A stretch of DNA of 36,251 bases, taken from Dictyobacter arantiisoli. Lineage in GTDB: Bacteria; Chloroflexota; Ktedonobacteria; Ktedonobacterales; Ktedonobacteraceae. Positions 15,369-23,748 of the stretch are shown here, piece after piece. The notes beneath the pieces were generated by a model that made no database searches, was not told the origin of the DNA, and saw nothing but the letters and a program-made list of their open reading frames with translations. The position numbers and the translations under genes are program-made. The stretch covers positions 1 to 36,251 of the forward strand of contig NZ_BIXY01000073.1 in assembly GCF_008326305.1 (NCBI RefSeq). The letters are read 5' to 3'. The stretch's first letter is position 1. Each line of letters begins with the position of its first letter.

Positions 15369-16388
15369 TTAAGCGATGTTGACAGGCAGGCCGGTGCGAG
15401 CAGATTCGACGGCGGCGAACATCAGGGCCAGAGTCTTGAGGTTGGCTTCTCCCGATGTTTCGGGGTTGGTATTGGTCTGGATCGCATGGACAAATGCTGC
15501 CAGACTGCCTGCTCGATCCAGAGGACCGATTTCGAGAATATCGATTGGCGTAGGCTTCTCTTCACCGAGCAGTTGGATAGAGGCGGTTTCCTGGGTTTCG
15601 CCACGACTGGTCCAGACTAGCTCTCCTTTTTCACCCTCAACATGCCATTCGCCAGCCCAGTTAGTCTGGGGACCGGTACTGACCCAACTGCCACGATAAT
15701 TGACGACGGCCCCTCCATCGAAGGTAATGGTCATTGCGCCTTCGGCTGGTTCATCATACTTGCTCCAGGGAGCGTTCCAGGTTTTGCAGAAGACCTGTAC
15801 CGGTTCCTGTCCAATCACCAGTCGCATCAGATCGAAATGATGGATGGACATATCAACCAGCAGTGGTTCCCAGATATGATAGTGCCGATGGGTCTCGACG
15901 GGGGCAAGATTGTCATAGCGTCGGAAATCGATATTGACATTGCCAACACGCCCAATGGCTTGTTGCTGGATTAATCTGGCGACGGCGCGGGGCGCAGGAA
16001 AGAAACGGTAATTCTGACTGATCATGAGTAAGCATTCTTGCCGAGCTGCCAGTTCCACCAGTTCGTGCGCCTCAGCCACCGTGGGGGCAAAAGGCTTCTC
16101 CATCAACACATGTTTGCCAGCCTGTAATGCGGTCCGTGCGCTGGGTACATGACCGGGAAGGCTGGCTGTCACTAATACGGCGTCAGCAGAAACGGTTGTT
16201 AAAGCCTCATCCAGACTGGTAAAGCATCGTTCGACTGGCAATTTGAGGCGTTGCTGTGCTTCCTGCAAAGTAGCTGCATCAATTTCAACCCAGGCTGTGG
16301 TTTCAACATCCTTATTCTTTGCAACGACGTCACGTGCCCAATCTTTTCCCCAACCGCCCAGACCCACTTGAATGATCTGTAATGTCAT
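15369..16388 (-). CDS. Gfo/Idh/MocA family NAD(P)-dependent oxidoreductase
   Basis: A 339-aa cytoplasmic dehydrogenase. The N-terminal Rossmann fold shows the dinucleotide motif QVGLGGWGKDWAR (about 6-18) and the family hallmark MEKPFAPTVAEA (about 95-106), whose Lys is catalytic. The C-terminal domain has DMSIHHFDLMRLVIG (about 183-197), the usual substrate-side helix of sugar and inositol dehydrogenases. It probably oxidises or reduces a sugar derivative; the substrate cannot be read from the sequence. It stands alone, with a terminator downstream and a long hairpin (16428-16481) upstream. Confidence 0.93.
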   Translation of the reverse strand: MTLQIIQVGLGGWGKDWARDVVAKNKDVETTAWVEIDAATLQEAQQRLKLPVERCFTSLDEALTTVSADAVLVTASLPGHVPSARTALQAGKHVLMEKPFAPTVAEAHELVELAARQECLLMISQNYRFFPAPRAVARLIQQQAIGRVGNVNIDFRRYDNLAPVETHRHYHIWEPLLVDMSIHHFDLMRLVIGQEPVQVFCKTWNAPWSKYDEPAEGAMTITFDGGAVVNYRGSWVSTGPQTNWAGEWHVEGEKGELVWTSRGETQETASIQLLGEEKPTPIDILEIGPLDRAGSLAAFVHAIQTNTNPETSGEANLKTLALMFAAVESARTGLPVNIA

Positions 16389-16427
16389 AAGAGAAAATTC
16401 TTTCTAGTTCTATTCAGCGTTCATAAA

Positions 16428-16481
16428 GAGTGAGATAATGAATGATGCATATGTTACTATGCATCATTCATTATCTCACTC
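16428..16481. terminator. 24-bp perfect hairpin
   Basis: GAGTGAGATAATGAATGATG with CATA and its exact complement flank a six-base loop (TGTTAC). It lies between two leftward genes, 40 bases upstream of the oxidoreductase start. It was probably the terminator of the beta-propeller gene before the 203-bp element separated them, although no strong T-run is present. A secondary palindrome GGTTTTAAAACC is at 16555-16566. Confidence 0.55.
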
Positions 16482-16636
16482 ACTTGTAGTGGTTGTACAG
16501 GGTATACATATCAGTACAGAGGTGAATGAAGCCTATTAGCGTGTCATGAACTCGGGTTTTAAAACCGGGGCTTGCAGAAAGGTTTCCTTTGTGTGATCAT
16601 GCGCTCTTCCTTTTACCTTCCATATGTGCTGTTTTA

Positions 16637-16839
16637 GAGTGTGTCAGCCTCCCAATACCAGCGGGATCTTGCTGCTCACCTGCTGGCAGGCGCGTGCGCG
16701 CCTGCGCCCTTTTTAGTATGTAGTGCAGGAAAGGTGCTGTGCACCTTTCCTGCACTACATACTAAAAAGCTGTTTGAGCACCGCAGGTGCGAAAACTCAT
16801 GCACAGGGACTGTGGAGACCATGGGAGGCTGACACACTC
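16637..16839. mobile_element. 203-bp non-coding MITE-like palindromic element
   Basis: Perfect 18-bp terminal inverted repeats (GAGTGTGTCAGCCTCCCA at 16637-16654 and its complement at 16822-16839) are flanked by TTA at 16634-16636 and 16840-16842, consistent with a 3-bp target duplication. Inside are a 9-bp G+C hairpin (GCAGGCGCG-TG-CGCGCCTGC), a 61-bp perfect palindrome at 16709-16769 (29-bp arms, loop TGT), and a 5-bp hairpin (GCACC-GCA-GGTGC). No transposase is encoded. The right-hand TTA is exactly the stop codon of the beta-propeller gene, so the insertion left that protein intact. Confidence 0.75.
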
Positions 16840-17799
16840 TTAGAGGGGGAGTGCCTCGTAGAGACGCCATTCGGGATCGAGATTGAGGATGTTGTGGGCT
16901 TTCTCGCCAGCGGGTCCCGCGCGGAAGATAAGCCGTGTCTTTTTGCCATCTACCAGTGTCCACAGGTCGTGTTGGACGCTGTATGAGCAGTCCTGGAGCC
17001 AGTCGGTGTCGGCGTTAACACGCGCTTCGATCTTGCCCTTGAGTCCTGTGATGTTGATAAGTAGTCCCTGGCCGTGTCCTGTGTCGGCGATGGTGATATA
17101 TTGCTCGTTGAGAATGCGGACCGAGTGGGGATGATTCAGGCCATCGAGGACGGTTTGCCAGTTGCCGCTCTCACGGTTGATGGCGATGACGCTGCCCTGG
17201 TGGAAGAGGGTAGCGAGGATGGTTCCATCGGGCAGTTCAGCCACCGAGTTGACATGGGTGGTCTGCGTGAGAGTACCAAATTTGACGCCACGAAAATCTT
17301 CTGTTTTATCGATATAACGCGTTTCGCCGGTTGGTGTCTTTTCAAAACCGTGGTCGATGGCCCACCATTGCCAGATCAACTCACCTTCGGGCGAGAATTC
17401 TACAATCACATCCAATCCCGTGCTGGCGATAAGATAGCCACGCTTGCTACGCGAGAGCGAGTGCAATAAACTAAAGGATGGAAAGCTGATTGTTTCTGGC
17501 TGTATACTCGATAAGTCACGCGCCACGCGATGGACCGCTGAATTAGTAGCGACCAGGAAGCCAGTATCTGTCGAAACGATACCGGCGGGCATGGAAAGGG
17601 GATGGCTGGCTTTTATTTCACCGCTATCGTTGAGCAGGCAGAGTAATCCTCCCTGCTCCTCTTTAGGCTTTTCCATACTTCCTAACGTCGTAACAGGACA
17701 CTGCGTTTCTGATTCTGAAGATTGCGCTGGTTTGTTTTCAGCCCAATGGTTTTTTAACATCGAATGCCTGGTTGAAATGCAGCTCAGGAGAAAATCCAT
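16840..17799 (-). CDS. beta-propeller (NHL/arylsulfotransferase-like) protein
   Basis: Encodes about 319 aa from the ATG at 17799, chosen because GAGGAA lies seven bases before it; a GTG at 17814 in the same frame is possible. After a polar N-terminus of about 50 residues the sequence shows repeated four-strand blades with turns such as HSLSRSKRGYLIASTGLD, VIVEFSPEGELIWQWW, THVNSVAELPDGTILATLFH and LNHPHSVRILNEQYITIADT. The WQWW and THVNSV elements recall arylsulfotransferase-type propellers; catalytic assignment is not supported. No signal peptide is evident. The stop codon TAA coincides with the flank of the 203-bp inverted-repeat element. It is divergent from the cysI operon. Confidence 0.75.
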   Translation of the reverse strand: MDFLLSCISTRHSMLKNHWAENKPAQSSESETQCPVTTLGSMEKPKEEQGGLLCLLNDSGEIKASHPLSMPAGIVSTDTGFLVATNSAVHRVARDLSSIQPETISFPSFSLLHSLSRSKRGYLIASTGLDVIVEFSPEGELIWQWWAIDHGFEKTPTGETRYIDKTEDFRGVKFGTLTQTTHVNSVAELPDGTILATLFHQGSVIAINRESGNWQTVLDGLNHPHSVRILNEQYITIADTGHGQGLLINITGLKGKIEARVNADTDWLQDCSYSVQHDLWTLVDGKKTRLIFRAGPAGEKAHNILNLDPEWRLYEALPL

Positions 17800-17854
17800 G
17801 TGTCTATTCCTCACATATTTCGGTGTACTTCAATGTCCATTGACGGAAAAAAGG

Positions 17855-17883
17855 TTGACAGAGTACGACCCTGGCCTTATATT
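17855..17883 (+). promoter_or_regulatory. strong promoter for the cysI-siroheme operon
   Basis: TTGACA and TATATT are separated by 17 bases. Transcription would begin near 17890, leaving a leader of about 215 bases before cysI. Confidence 0.7.
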
Positions 17884-17902
17884 TGTAACATACGAGGACT
17901 TT

Positions 17903-17921
17903 GTTGATCTACTATATCAAC
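17903..17921. promoter_or_regulatory. palindromic operator candidate at the cysI transcription start
   Basis: GTTGAT and ATCAAC form a 6-7-6 inverted repeat that begins about 20 bases downstream of the -10 box, a position where a bound repressor would block initiation. Confidence 0.45.
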
Positions 17922-18003
17922 TAAGAAGCGAAAAATGCAAGGGACAAATAGACCATAAGTGGCAGTACAAAGCGACTATAATGGGTGAAGCACGCTTTTT
18001 GTA

Positions 18004-18054
18004 GATAGACAGGTAGTCCTGAACAATATTATACTACCACGTATACTGTCTATC
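18004..18054 (+). promoter_or_regulatory. nested inverted repeats in the cysI leader
   Basis: GATAGACAG/CTGTCTATC (18004-18012 and 18046-18054) enclose GGTAGT/ACTACC (18012-18017 and 18033-18038). The predicted RNA is a two-tier hairpin 50 bases before the cysI start. There is no T-run, so it is not a simple terminator; it could be a leader structure or DNA operator. No known sulfur riboswitch consensus is evident. Confidence 0.45.
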
Positions 18055-18104
18055 ATTCAACTCAAATAATCCGGTAATAGTCGCATGATCTCAAAGGAGA
18101 TACT

Positions 18105-19859
18105 ATGAGCACACCCGATCACGAGCAGACGACGCCCCCGAAAACTCTCTTGGATCTTGGCCCGGGCGAGGGTAGTAAGGTCGAACATATTAAGATTGAA
18201 AGCAACTACTTGCGTGGGACATTGGTCGAAGAACTCGGTCAGGATACCTCACGTTTCTCTGAAGATCAGGTACAGCTAATTAAATTCCATGGTATGTATC
18301 AGCAAGAGGATCGTGATCTACGGCAGGGCCGCAGAGCTGCTGGCGCGGAAAAAGCCTACCAGTTTATGATTCGTTCGCGCATTCCTGGTGGTGCATTGAC
18401 CGCCGAGCAGTATCTGGTGCAGGATAATCTGTCAGAGCGCTATGGAAACCATACCATGCGTATCACTACACGCCAGAGTTTCCAGCTCCACGGTATCCTT
18501 AAAGGCGACATTCATAGCACGATCCATGCTATCAATGAGTCCTTGCTTTCGACCCTGGCGGCCTGCGGAGATGTCAACCGCAACGTCATGGCGTGTCCCG
18601 CACCCGTGAGCAGCCGTGCTCAGGCTCAGCTTCAGGAGATTGCTGAACAACTGGCAATTCATCTGGCCCCTAAGAGTAAGGCTTACCACGAGATCTGGGT
18701 GGACGGCGAGAAGATCCATTCGACCGAGGAGCCAGAGGAAGATGTCGAGCCGATGTATGGCGTAACTTATTTGCCTCGTAAGTTCAAGATCGGCGTTGCC
18801 TATCCCGGTGATAACTGTATCGATATCTTCACACAGGATATTGGTCTGGTGGCACGCGTCGAGAATGATACGCTGATCGGTTTTACCGCTGTGTTGGGTG
18901 GTGGTATGGGCGCGACCCATGGCAAGCAGGAAACCTTCCCGCGTCTGGCAACTCCTTTTGCCGATCTGACCGTGGATCAGGTCTTGCCGGTTTCCGAAAC
19001 GATCATCACGGTCCAGCGCGACTATGGGGATCGTACGAATCGTCGCCATGCCCGTATGAAATATGTGGTCGAGGAATGCGGTGTAGATTGGTTCCGGCAG
19101 CAGGTTGAGGAGCGCCTGGGCTATCAGCTGAGTGATCCCAGCGAGGTACATTTCCACGGGATCGAAGATCATCTGGGCTGGCAGCCGCAGGCAGATGGAA
19201 ATCTTTTCCTGGGCTTACCGATTGAAAATGGCCGTCTGCGGGATACAGAGACATCGCGCTTGAAGAGCGGCTTGCGGGCTGTGATTGAGCAGTTCCAGTT
19301 GAGCGTGCGCCTGACCGCCCAGCAGAATATCCTCTTGCTCGATATCAAAGAGGAAGATCGTTCCACCATTGAGCACCTCTTGCAGGAATATGGTATTGAG
19401 ACCGATCCTACACGTGTGGGTGCATATCGCTTTGCGATGGCCTGTCCGGCCTTGCCGACCTGTGGTCTGGCAGTCGCTGAAGCTGAACGTGTGTTGCCCG
19501 CTCTGGTCAAGCAACTCGAAACCAATCTGCATGCTCTGGGATTAGGTAATGAAGAAATTGGCATTCGTATGACCGGCTGTCCCAACGGCTGTGCCCGTCC
19601 CTATCTGGGAGATATCGGCTTCGTTGGACGCTCTAAGGATCTCTATAATATCCATCTCGGTGGTGATCTGGGTTACACACGTCTCAATGCCGTCTATGCC
19701 CAGAGCGTCAATATCAAGGATATTCCCGCCATGCTACAACCACTCTTTGTATTCTGGCGTGATGAGCGTCAAGCTAATGAAGCCTTTGGTGACTTCTGTC
19801 ATCGCGTTGGCTTTGAGCAACTCCGCGAGAAAGTTGCCGTGCAAACAACTGTGGGATAA
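18105..19859 (+). CDS. cysI: assimilatory sulfite reductase hemoprotein (siroheme / 4Fe-4S)
   Basis: Catalyses six-electron reduction of sulfite to sulfide in the cytoplasm using a siroheme coupled to a 4Fe-4S cluster. The cluster ligands are present as Cys447 and Cys453 (ACPALPTCGLA), Cys492 and Cys496 (GCPNGCARP). The N-terminal half has the family pattern IKIESNYLRGTLVEELGQD, FHGMYQQEDRDLR and RITTRQSFQLHGILKGD. The length (584 aa) is normal for CysI. AAAGGAGA precedes the ATG. The two downstream genes make siroheme, which supports a siroheme enzyme. No cysJ flavoprotein partner is in the window, so the electron donor (ferredoxin or a flavoprotein elsewhere) is open. A ferredoxin-nitrite reductase is the alternative but fits the N-terminal pattern less well. 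Confidence 0.92.
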   Translation: MSTPDHEQTTPPKTLLDLGPGEGSKVEHIKIESNYLRGTLVEELGQDTSRFSEDQVQLIKFHGMYQQEDRDLRQGRRAAGAEKAYQFMIRSRIPGGALTAEQYLVQDNLSERYGNHTMRITTRQSFQLHGILKGDIHSTIHAINESLLSTLAACGDVNRNVMACPAPVSSRAQAQLQEIAEQLAIHLAPKSKAYHEIWVDGEKIHSTEEPEEDVEPMYGVTYLPRKFKIGVAYPGDNCIDIFTQDIGLVARVENDTLIGFTAVLGGGMGATHGKQETFPRLATPFADLTVDQVLPVSETIITVQRDYGDRTNRRHARMKYVVEECGVDWFRQQVEERLGYQLSDPSEVHFHGIEDHLGWQPQADGNLFLGLPIENGRLRDTETSRLKSGLRAVIEQFQLSVRLTAQQNILLLDIKEEDRSTIEHLLQEYGIETDPTRVGAYRFAMACPALPTCGLAVAEAERVLPALVKQLETNLHALGLGNEEIGIRMTGCPNGCARPYLGDIGFVGRSKDLYNIHLGGDLGYTRLNAVYAQSVNIKDIPAMLQPLFVFWRDERQANEAFGDFCHRVGFEQLREKVAVQTTVG

Positions 19860-19875
19860 GTGAGAAAGTGAAAGC

Positions 19876-20577
19876 ATGCCAAACTATTATCCCATTATGT
19901 TAGATGTACGGCAGCGACCGGCGTTGGTGATCGGTGGTAATATGGTCGCAGCAGAAAAAGCCGCGGCCTTGCATGCCGCCGGTGCACAGGTGACGGTGCA
20001 GAATGGGGATTTCTGTGAAGTTTTGCATGATATGGAGCGGACTGGGACTGTGACATTGCGCTATAAAGCCTATGAAGCCAGTGATCTGGTCGGCTTTTTT
20101 GTGATCGTCGCGACCGCCACCTATGAACCGGAACTGGCAGAAGCTATCTGGCAGGATGGGCAGCGCAATAACCAGCTTGTCAACATCGTAGATTATCCTT
20201 CCCGCTGTAACTTCATTATTCCTTCAATCTTGCGGCGTGGGCCATTGACCGTCTCTGTTTCTACGGAAGGGACCAGTCCAGGATTGGCCAAGCGCATTCG
20301 GCAACGGCTGGAGGATTTTTTTCCAGCGACCTATGAAAGCTATATGCGTCTGGCAACCATTGCCCGGCGCTATTTGCGTGCCAATGGTCAGAGCTATGAT
20401 GAGCGGGATCAATTTTTTGGCGAATTTTTTACTTCAGATATCCTCAACCTGCTTTCCGAACATGATGATATTGAGGCGCTAGCCAGTACCATTCGCCTTC
20501 TGCGACGCTATAATGTTGATATCTCCATGTCAACGATCATTCAGGACATGCAGGAGCCAGAGAGTGAGCTATTATGA
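19876..20577 (+). CDS. precorrin-2 dehydrogenase / sirohydrochlorin ferrochelatase-type protein
   Basis: A 233-aa protein resembling the N-terminal module of CysG (Met8/SirC type). It oxidises precorrin-2 to sirohydrochlorin with NAD+ and, in Met8-like members, inserts iron to give siroheme. The Rossmann motif is seen near the start (ALVIGGNMVAAEKAAALHAA), followed by NIVDYPSRCNFIIPSILRRG and STEGTSPGLAKRIRQRLE, both typical of the family. The third codon position and strand match cysI, 16 bases upstream. The stop overlaps the start of the methyltransferase gene by four bases (ATGA), so the two siroheme enzymes are translationally coupled. Whether this copy has ferrochelatase activity cannot be judged here. 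Confidence 0.92.
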   Translation: MPNYYPIMLDVRQRPALVIGGNMVAAEKAAALHAAGAQVTVQNGDFCEVLHDMERTGTVTLRYKAYEASDLVGFFVIVATATYEPELAEAIWQDGQRNNQLVNIVDYPSRCNFIIPSILRRGPLTVSVSTEGTSPGLAKRIRQRLEDFFPATYESYMRLATIARRYLRANGQSYDERDQFFGEFFTSDILNLLSEHDDIEALASTIRLLRRYNVDISMSTIIQDMQEPESELL

Positions 20578-21404
20578 CTGCTTTTATTGCCGATCCTAAT
20601 CAACCAACCGGGCCGGATGCTGTGCCCGGTTCATCAGAAACAGCCGCTGGACAGGCTGGCAAAGTCTATTTAATTGGAGCTGGACCGGGCGATGCAGAGT
20701 TGATCACAGTCAAGGGCTTACGCTATTTACGGAGTGCCGATGTTGTGCTCTATGATCGCCTGATCAGTCCAGCTTTATTACAAGAAACGCGTGCCGGAGC
20801 TACTTTGATTTATGTCGGCAAAGGCGCTGGCTGTCATACCATGCCACAAGAGCAGATCAACGCTGAACTGGTAGAACAGGCTCAACGAGGACATACTGTT
20901 GCGCGCCTCAAGGGAGGTGATCCCTTTGTATTTGGACGTGGAGGGGAAGAGGCTCAGGCGCTCGCGGAAGCCAATATTCCCTTTGAAATCGTACCCGGTA
21001 TTACATCCGCAATAGCCGTACCGGCCTATGCAGGTATCCCAGTCACCCATCGGGACTTTACTACCTCATTCACCGTCGTTACCGGGCACGAAAGTCCTTC
21101 TGCTTCGCCCTCCGTGAATTGGGAGGCTCTGGCTGCGCTGGGAGGCACATTGGTCGTCTTAATGGGAGTCAAAGCCCTGCCTAATTTCACGCAGAAGCTG
21201 ATTCAAGGAGGGATTGATCCTGCGACGCCTGCGGCAGTTATTCAGGAAGGCACCACCGACGAACAACGCGTCGTCACAGCCACCGTCGCTACTATCGCTG
21301 CCGAGGCGCAAGCAGCGGGTTTATCGGCGCCAGCACTGACCATCATTGGAACTGTCGTCAATGTGCGCGAAACACTTGTCTGGTATCATCAAACACATCC
21401 CTGA
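20574..21404 (+). CDS. cobA: uroporphyrinogen-III C-methyltransferase (SUMT)
   Basis: Transfers two methyl groups from AdoMet to uroporphyrinogen III, giving precorrin-2, the substrate of the enzyme encoded just before it. Family signatures are clear: YLIGAGPGDAELITVKGLRY (about 32-51), RLKGGDPFVFGRGGEEAQAL (about 112-131), and VPGITSAIAVPAYAGIPVTH. A polar N-terminal extension of about 30 residues precedes the enzyme domain. The start ATG overlaps the previous stop (ATGA). In many bacteria the methyltransferase is fused to uroporphyrinogen synthase or to the dehydrogenase; here it is separate. Followed by a 17-bp hairpin terminator at 21444. Confidence 0.93.
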   Translation: MTAFIADPNQPTGPDAVPGSSETAAGQAGKVYLIGAGPGDAELITVKGLRYLRSADVVLYDRLISPALLQETRAGATLIYVGKGAGCHTMPQEQINAELVEQAQRGHTVARLKGGDPFVFGRGGEEAQALAEANIPFEIVPGITSAIAVPAYAGIPVTHRDFTTSFTVVTGHESPSASPSVNWEALAALGGTLVVLMGVKALPNFTQKLIQGGIDPATPAAVIQEGTTDEQRVVTATVATIAAEAQAAGLSAPALTIIGTVVNVRETLVWYHQTHP

Positions 21405-21443
21405 TAGTATAGCCAATATTTGATCCATGTGATACACTTAAAG

Positions 21444-21491
21444 AAAGTGCATAGGTCCTATTACAGCGTTGTAGTAGGACCTATGCACTTT
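21444..21491 (+). terminator. terminator of the cysI-siroheme operon
   Basis: A perfect 17-bp stem (AAAGTGCATAGGTCCTA / TAGGACCTATGCACTTT) with a 14-base loop lies 40 bases after the operon's last stop codon. Short A and T tails flank it. Confidence 0.85.
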
Positions 21492-21708
21492 TGCCATATT
21501 CTCCATGACCTTTGATTATGACACTTTTTGATAAAAGGATACGTATCACAATAAAGCTGCTTGAGGATATAGATTGCAGATTATGTCTGATGTGATTTCA
21601 TTTGTAATGCAAGCGAAAACACGGAGTGACAATGAAGACTGTAATTAAATGTTCAAGTTACTTACAATATCATCACGCTGTCAGTAGCGTCCCTTTTTTA
21701 GAGGCTGT

Positions 21709-21737
21709 TTAACCTTCTCTTAACATTCTGATAATAA
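21709..21737 (+). promoter_or_regulatory. candidate Pho box overlapping the promoter of the phosphate-transporter gene
   Basis: TTAACC (21709), TTAACA (21720) and ATAATA (21731) lie at exact 11-base intervals, the arrangement of PhoP-binding direct repeats TT(A/T)ACA in Bacillus Pho regulons. TTAACC with TAATAA (21732-21737) also makes a -35/-10 pair with a 17-base spacer. The gene downstream encodes a phosphate-symporter-like protein, which supports the call. The rest of the roughly 430-base gap from 21405 holds no gene. Confidence 0.45.
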
Positions 21738-21789
21738 TAGAACCCTACAATTGATATGTAAGTAAAAATATCTAGTAAACCTATCCTTA

Positions 21790-21821
21790 AGGATTCGTGC
21801 AAGGTAGGATTCGTACAAGGA
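21790..21821 (+). repeat. 16-bp tandem duplication carrying the ribosome-binding site
   Basis: AGGATTCGTGCAAGGT is followed directly by AGGATTCGTACAAGGA. The second unit supplies AAGGAG, 12 bases before the ATG at 21835. Confidence 0.8.
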
Positions 21822-21834
21822 GACGAACAATTTT

Positions 21835-23310
21835 ATGATCGTCGAAGATAAACCGATGTCAAGTGCTGTAGATGTTTCGTCCGCTCATTCAATTTCTGTA
21901 CTCGAACAATTAGACAATAGTGGCCTCTCGAAATTTCACTTTAAGGCGATGCTTACCTCTGGTATGGGGTTCTTCACCGATGCCTATGATCTCTTCATTA
22001 TTGGCGTGGCCCTGTCTATTCTCACACCACTCTGGCACCTCAACACGTTTGAGATATCCATTATTGGTAGTTCTTCATTGATTGCGGCGGCGCTTGGTTC
22101 TCTCATCTTCGGTCGCATTGCTGATTTCATCGGACGTAAATCTGTCTATAGCCTGACGCTGATTGTGCTGGCTGCTGGAGCGGTGGCTTCGGCGTTTTCT
22201 CCCAATCTGATCTGGCTATTGATTTTCCGCTTTATCCTCGGACTGGGTATTGGCGGTGATTATCCTCTAAGCGCTACATTGATGAGCGAGTATGCGAACC
22301 GCAAAGATCGCGGTAAGTTGATTACGATGGTCTTCTCGATGCAAGGTGTTGGACTCGTAATCGCTCCCCTGATTGCTATCTTTCTGTTAAGCACACAGCT
22401 ACCTGCCGATATGATCTGGCGTATTATGCTGGGACTGGGCGCAGTACCTGCATTGGGAACCTTCTATCTCAGACATCAGATTGCCGAGACGCCACGTTTC
22501 GCGCTGGCCATGAGTGGAGATGCTGCTGCTGCTGCCCAAACAATTAAATCCGTTACAGGCACAGCTACCACAAAAGGGAAGCCTGCCAAAGCCCAGGCGC
22601 AGAGCAAAAAGGTTGCTCAACCGAAAAGGAAATCCTGGTTCTACCTGCTCCTGACACCACGCTATCTACGCTGGTTGATTGGTACGGCGGGCACCTGGTT
22701 CTTACTCGACATTGCCTATTATGGCACCACCATTTCCAGTCCACTTGTCCTGAAGCTGCTCAATCCTAAAGCTGATCTTAAGACGAATACCATCTATACC
22801 CTGTTGATCTTCCTGATTGCCGCTGTTCCTGGCTATATTATTGCCGCGTTAACGATTGATCGCCTGGGACGCAGATGGATTCAGTGTGTGGGCTTTGCCA
22901 TCACTGCCATAGCCTATCTGGTGCTGGCCTTCGTGCCTGGCATATCCATACTGGTTGTCCCATTCTTGCTGGTGTACGGCGTGAGTTACTTCTTCACCGA
23001 ATTTGGTGCCAACGTCACGACCTTTGTCTATCCAGCGGAGATCTTCCCGGTCATGATTCGCAGTACCGCGCATGGCATCTCGGCCGCCAGTGGTAAAGTC
23101 GGCGCCTTCATTGGGGCGCTGGTCTTCCCTCTAGTACTGGCACGTTTCGGACTGCCAGGAGCGATGCTGATTGCTGGTATCGTATCCGCCGCAGGTTTGG
23201 TTCTGACCTTCTTCACACTCCCTGAACCAAAGGGACGTTCGCTGGAGGAGATTTCCGAAGAGCATACATTGTTGGCTGTGAAACCCTTAACCCCCGCTGA
23301 CCGTATCTGA
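21835..23310 (+). CDS. MFS transporter of the phosphate:H+ symporter (PHS) type
   Basis: A 491-aa inner-membrane transporter with 12 predicted helices and a central cytoplasmic loop rich in Ala/Lys (about 225-265). The PHS family landmarks are MGFFTDAYDLFIIGVA (helix 1), FGRIADFIGRKSVY (the MFS loop 2-3 motif) and LGLGIGGDYPLSATLMSEYA (helix 4), as in Pho84-like phosphate symporters. FFTEFGANVTTFVYPAEIFP in helix 10 also fits. It is likely to import inorganic phosphate with protons, but other carboxylate porters share the fold. The candidate Pho box upstream supports phosphate. The start ATG at 21835 is favoured because AAGGAG lies before it. It is transcribed alone. Confidence 0.85.
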   Translation: MIVEDKPMSSAVDVSSAHSISVLEQLDNSGLSKFHFKAMLTSGMGFFTDAYDLFIIGVALSILTPLWHLNTFEISIIGSSSLIAAALGSLIFGRIADFIGRKSVYSLTLIVLAAGAVASAFSPNLIWLLIFRFILGLGIGGDYPLSATLMSEYANRKDRGKLITMVFSMQGVGLVIAPLIAIFLLSTQLPADMIWRIMLGLGAVPALGTFYLRHQIAETPRFALAMSGDAAAAAQTIKSVTGTATTKGKPAKAQAQSKKVAQPKRKSWFYLLLTPRYLRWLIGTAGTWFLLDIAYYGTTISSPLVLKLLNPKADLKTNTIYTLLIFLIAAVPGYIIAALTIDRLGRRWIQCVGFAITAIAYLVLAFVPGISILVVPFLLVYGVSYFFTEFGANVTTFVYPAEIFPVMIRSTAHGISAASGKVGAFIGALVFPLVLARFGLPGAMLIAGIVSAAGLVLTFFTLPEPKGRSLEEISEEHTLLAVKPLTPADRI

Positions 23311-23460
23311 AACAGTGTCTGCTTCTTTTCTAACGAGCGTAGAGCTTATAAAGAGGCATCCGGTTGGACATGACTATCGTTGTATAGATTTTTTTCTGGA
23401 GATTATGTTCTTGTGTTGTTCTTTGCTAGAGCAGGATAAGCATAATAGAAGGAGAGCCAC

Positions 23461-23721
23461 GTGGATACCCATAAAGAGAAGCTTGAAAAGGTCGTGACTG
23501 AGCCCATTCCGCAGGAAAAGGTGAGAGAAGAGAAAGCTGAGCTGCACGAAGTTGCCAAAAAGGCAGCCAAAGCTGAAAAGAAGTCAGGTTCCGTTGAAAA
23601 AGATGAGTTGGATGATGTCGAAAAGATCCCCAAGGGCCAGGCTCAAAAAGAGATAAAAGATGCGGTGCAGCATGTGAAGAAGGATGAAAAAAGAAATAGC
23701 GTGAGGATAGGAAAATCCTGA
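23461..23721 (+). CDS. small highly charged, helix-forming protein
   Basis: Eighty-six residues, of which nearly half are Lys, Glu or Asp (for example EKVREEKAELHEVAKKAAKA), with no Cys, Trp or hydrophobic segment. It should form a long amphipathic or disordered helix, like small stress or hydrophilin proteins; no family is recognised. The start is GTG at 23461 preceded by AAGGAGAG. A strong terminator follows 28 bases after the stop, and codon use is like the neighbours, so it is probably real rather than a chance frame. Confidence 0.7.
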   Translation: MDTHKEKLEKVVTEPIPQEKVREEKAELHEVAKKAAKAEKKSGSVEKDELDDVEKIPKGQAQKEIKDAVQHVKKDEKRNSVRIGKS

Positions 23722-23748
23722 TAATCTGCGGCTAATGCAGAGCAAAAA

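Noticed and set aside
17444-18004. 186-codon open frame on + opposite the beta-propeller gene
   Set aside because: Its first two thirds are antisense to a well-supported gene, the composition is not protein-like, and it runs through the cysI promoter region.
18004-18054. SAM or other known sulfur riboswitch before cysI
   Set aside because: The conserved core sequences of those riboswitches are not seen; only simple nested inverted repeats are present.
18432-19172. 246-codon frame antisense to cysI
   Set aside because: Shadow of a strongly supported gene; no recognisable domain.
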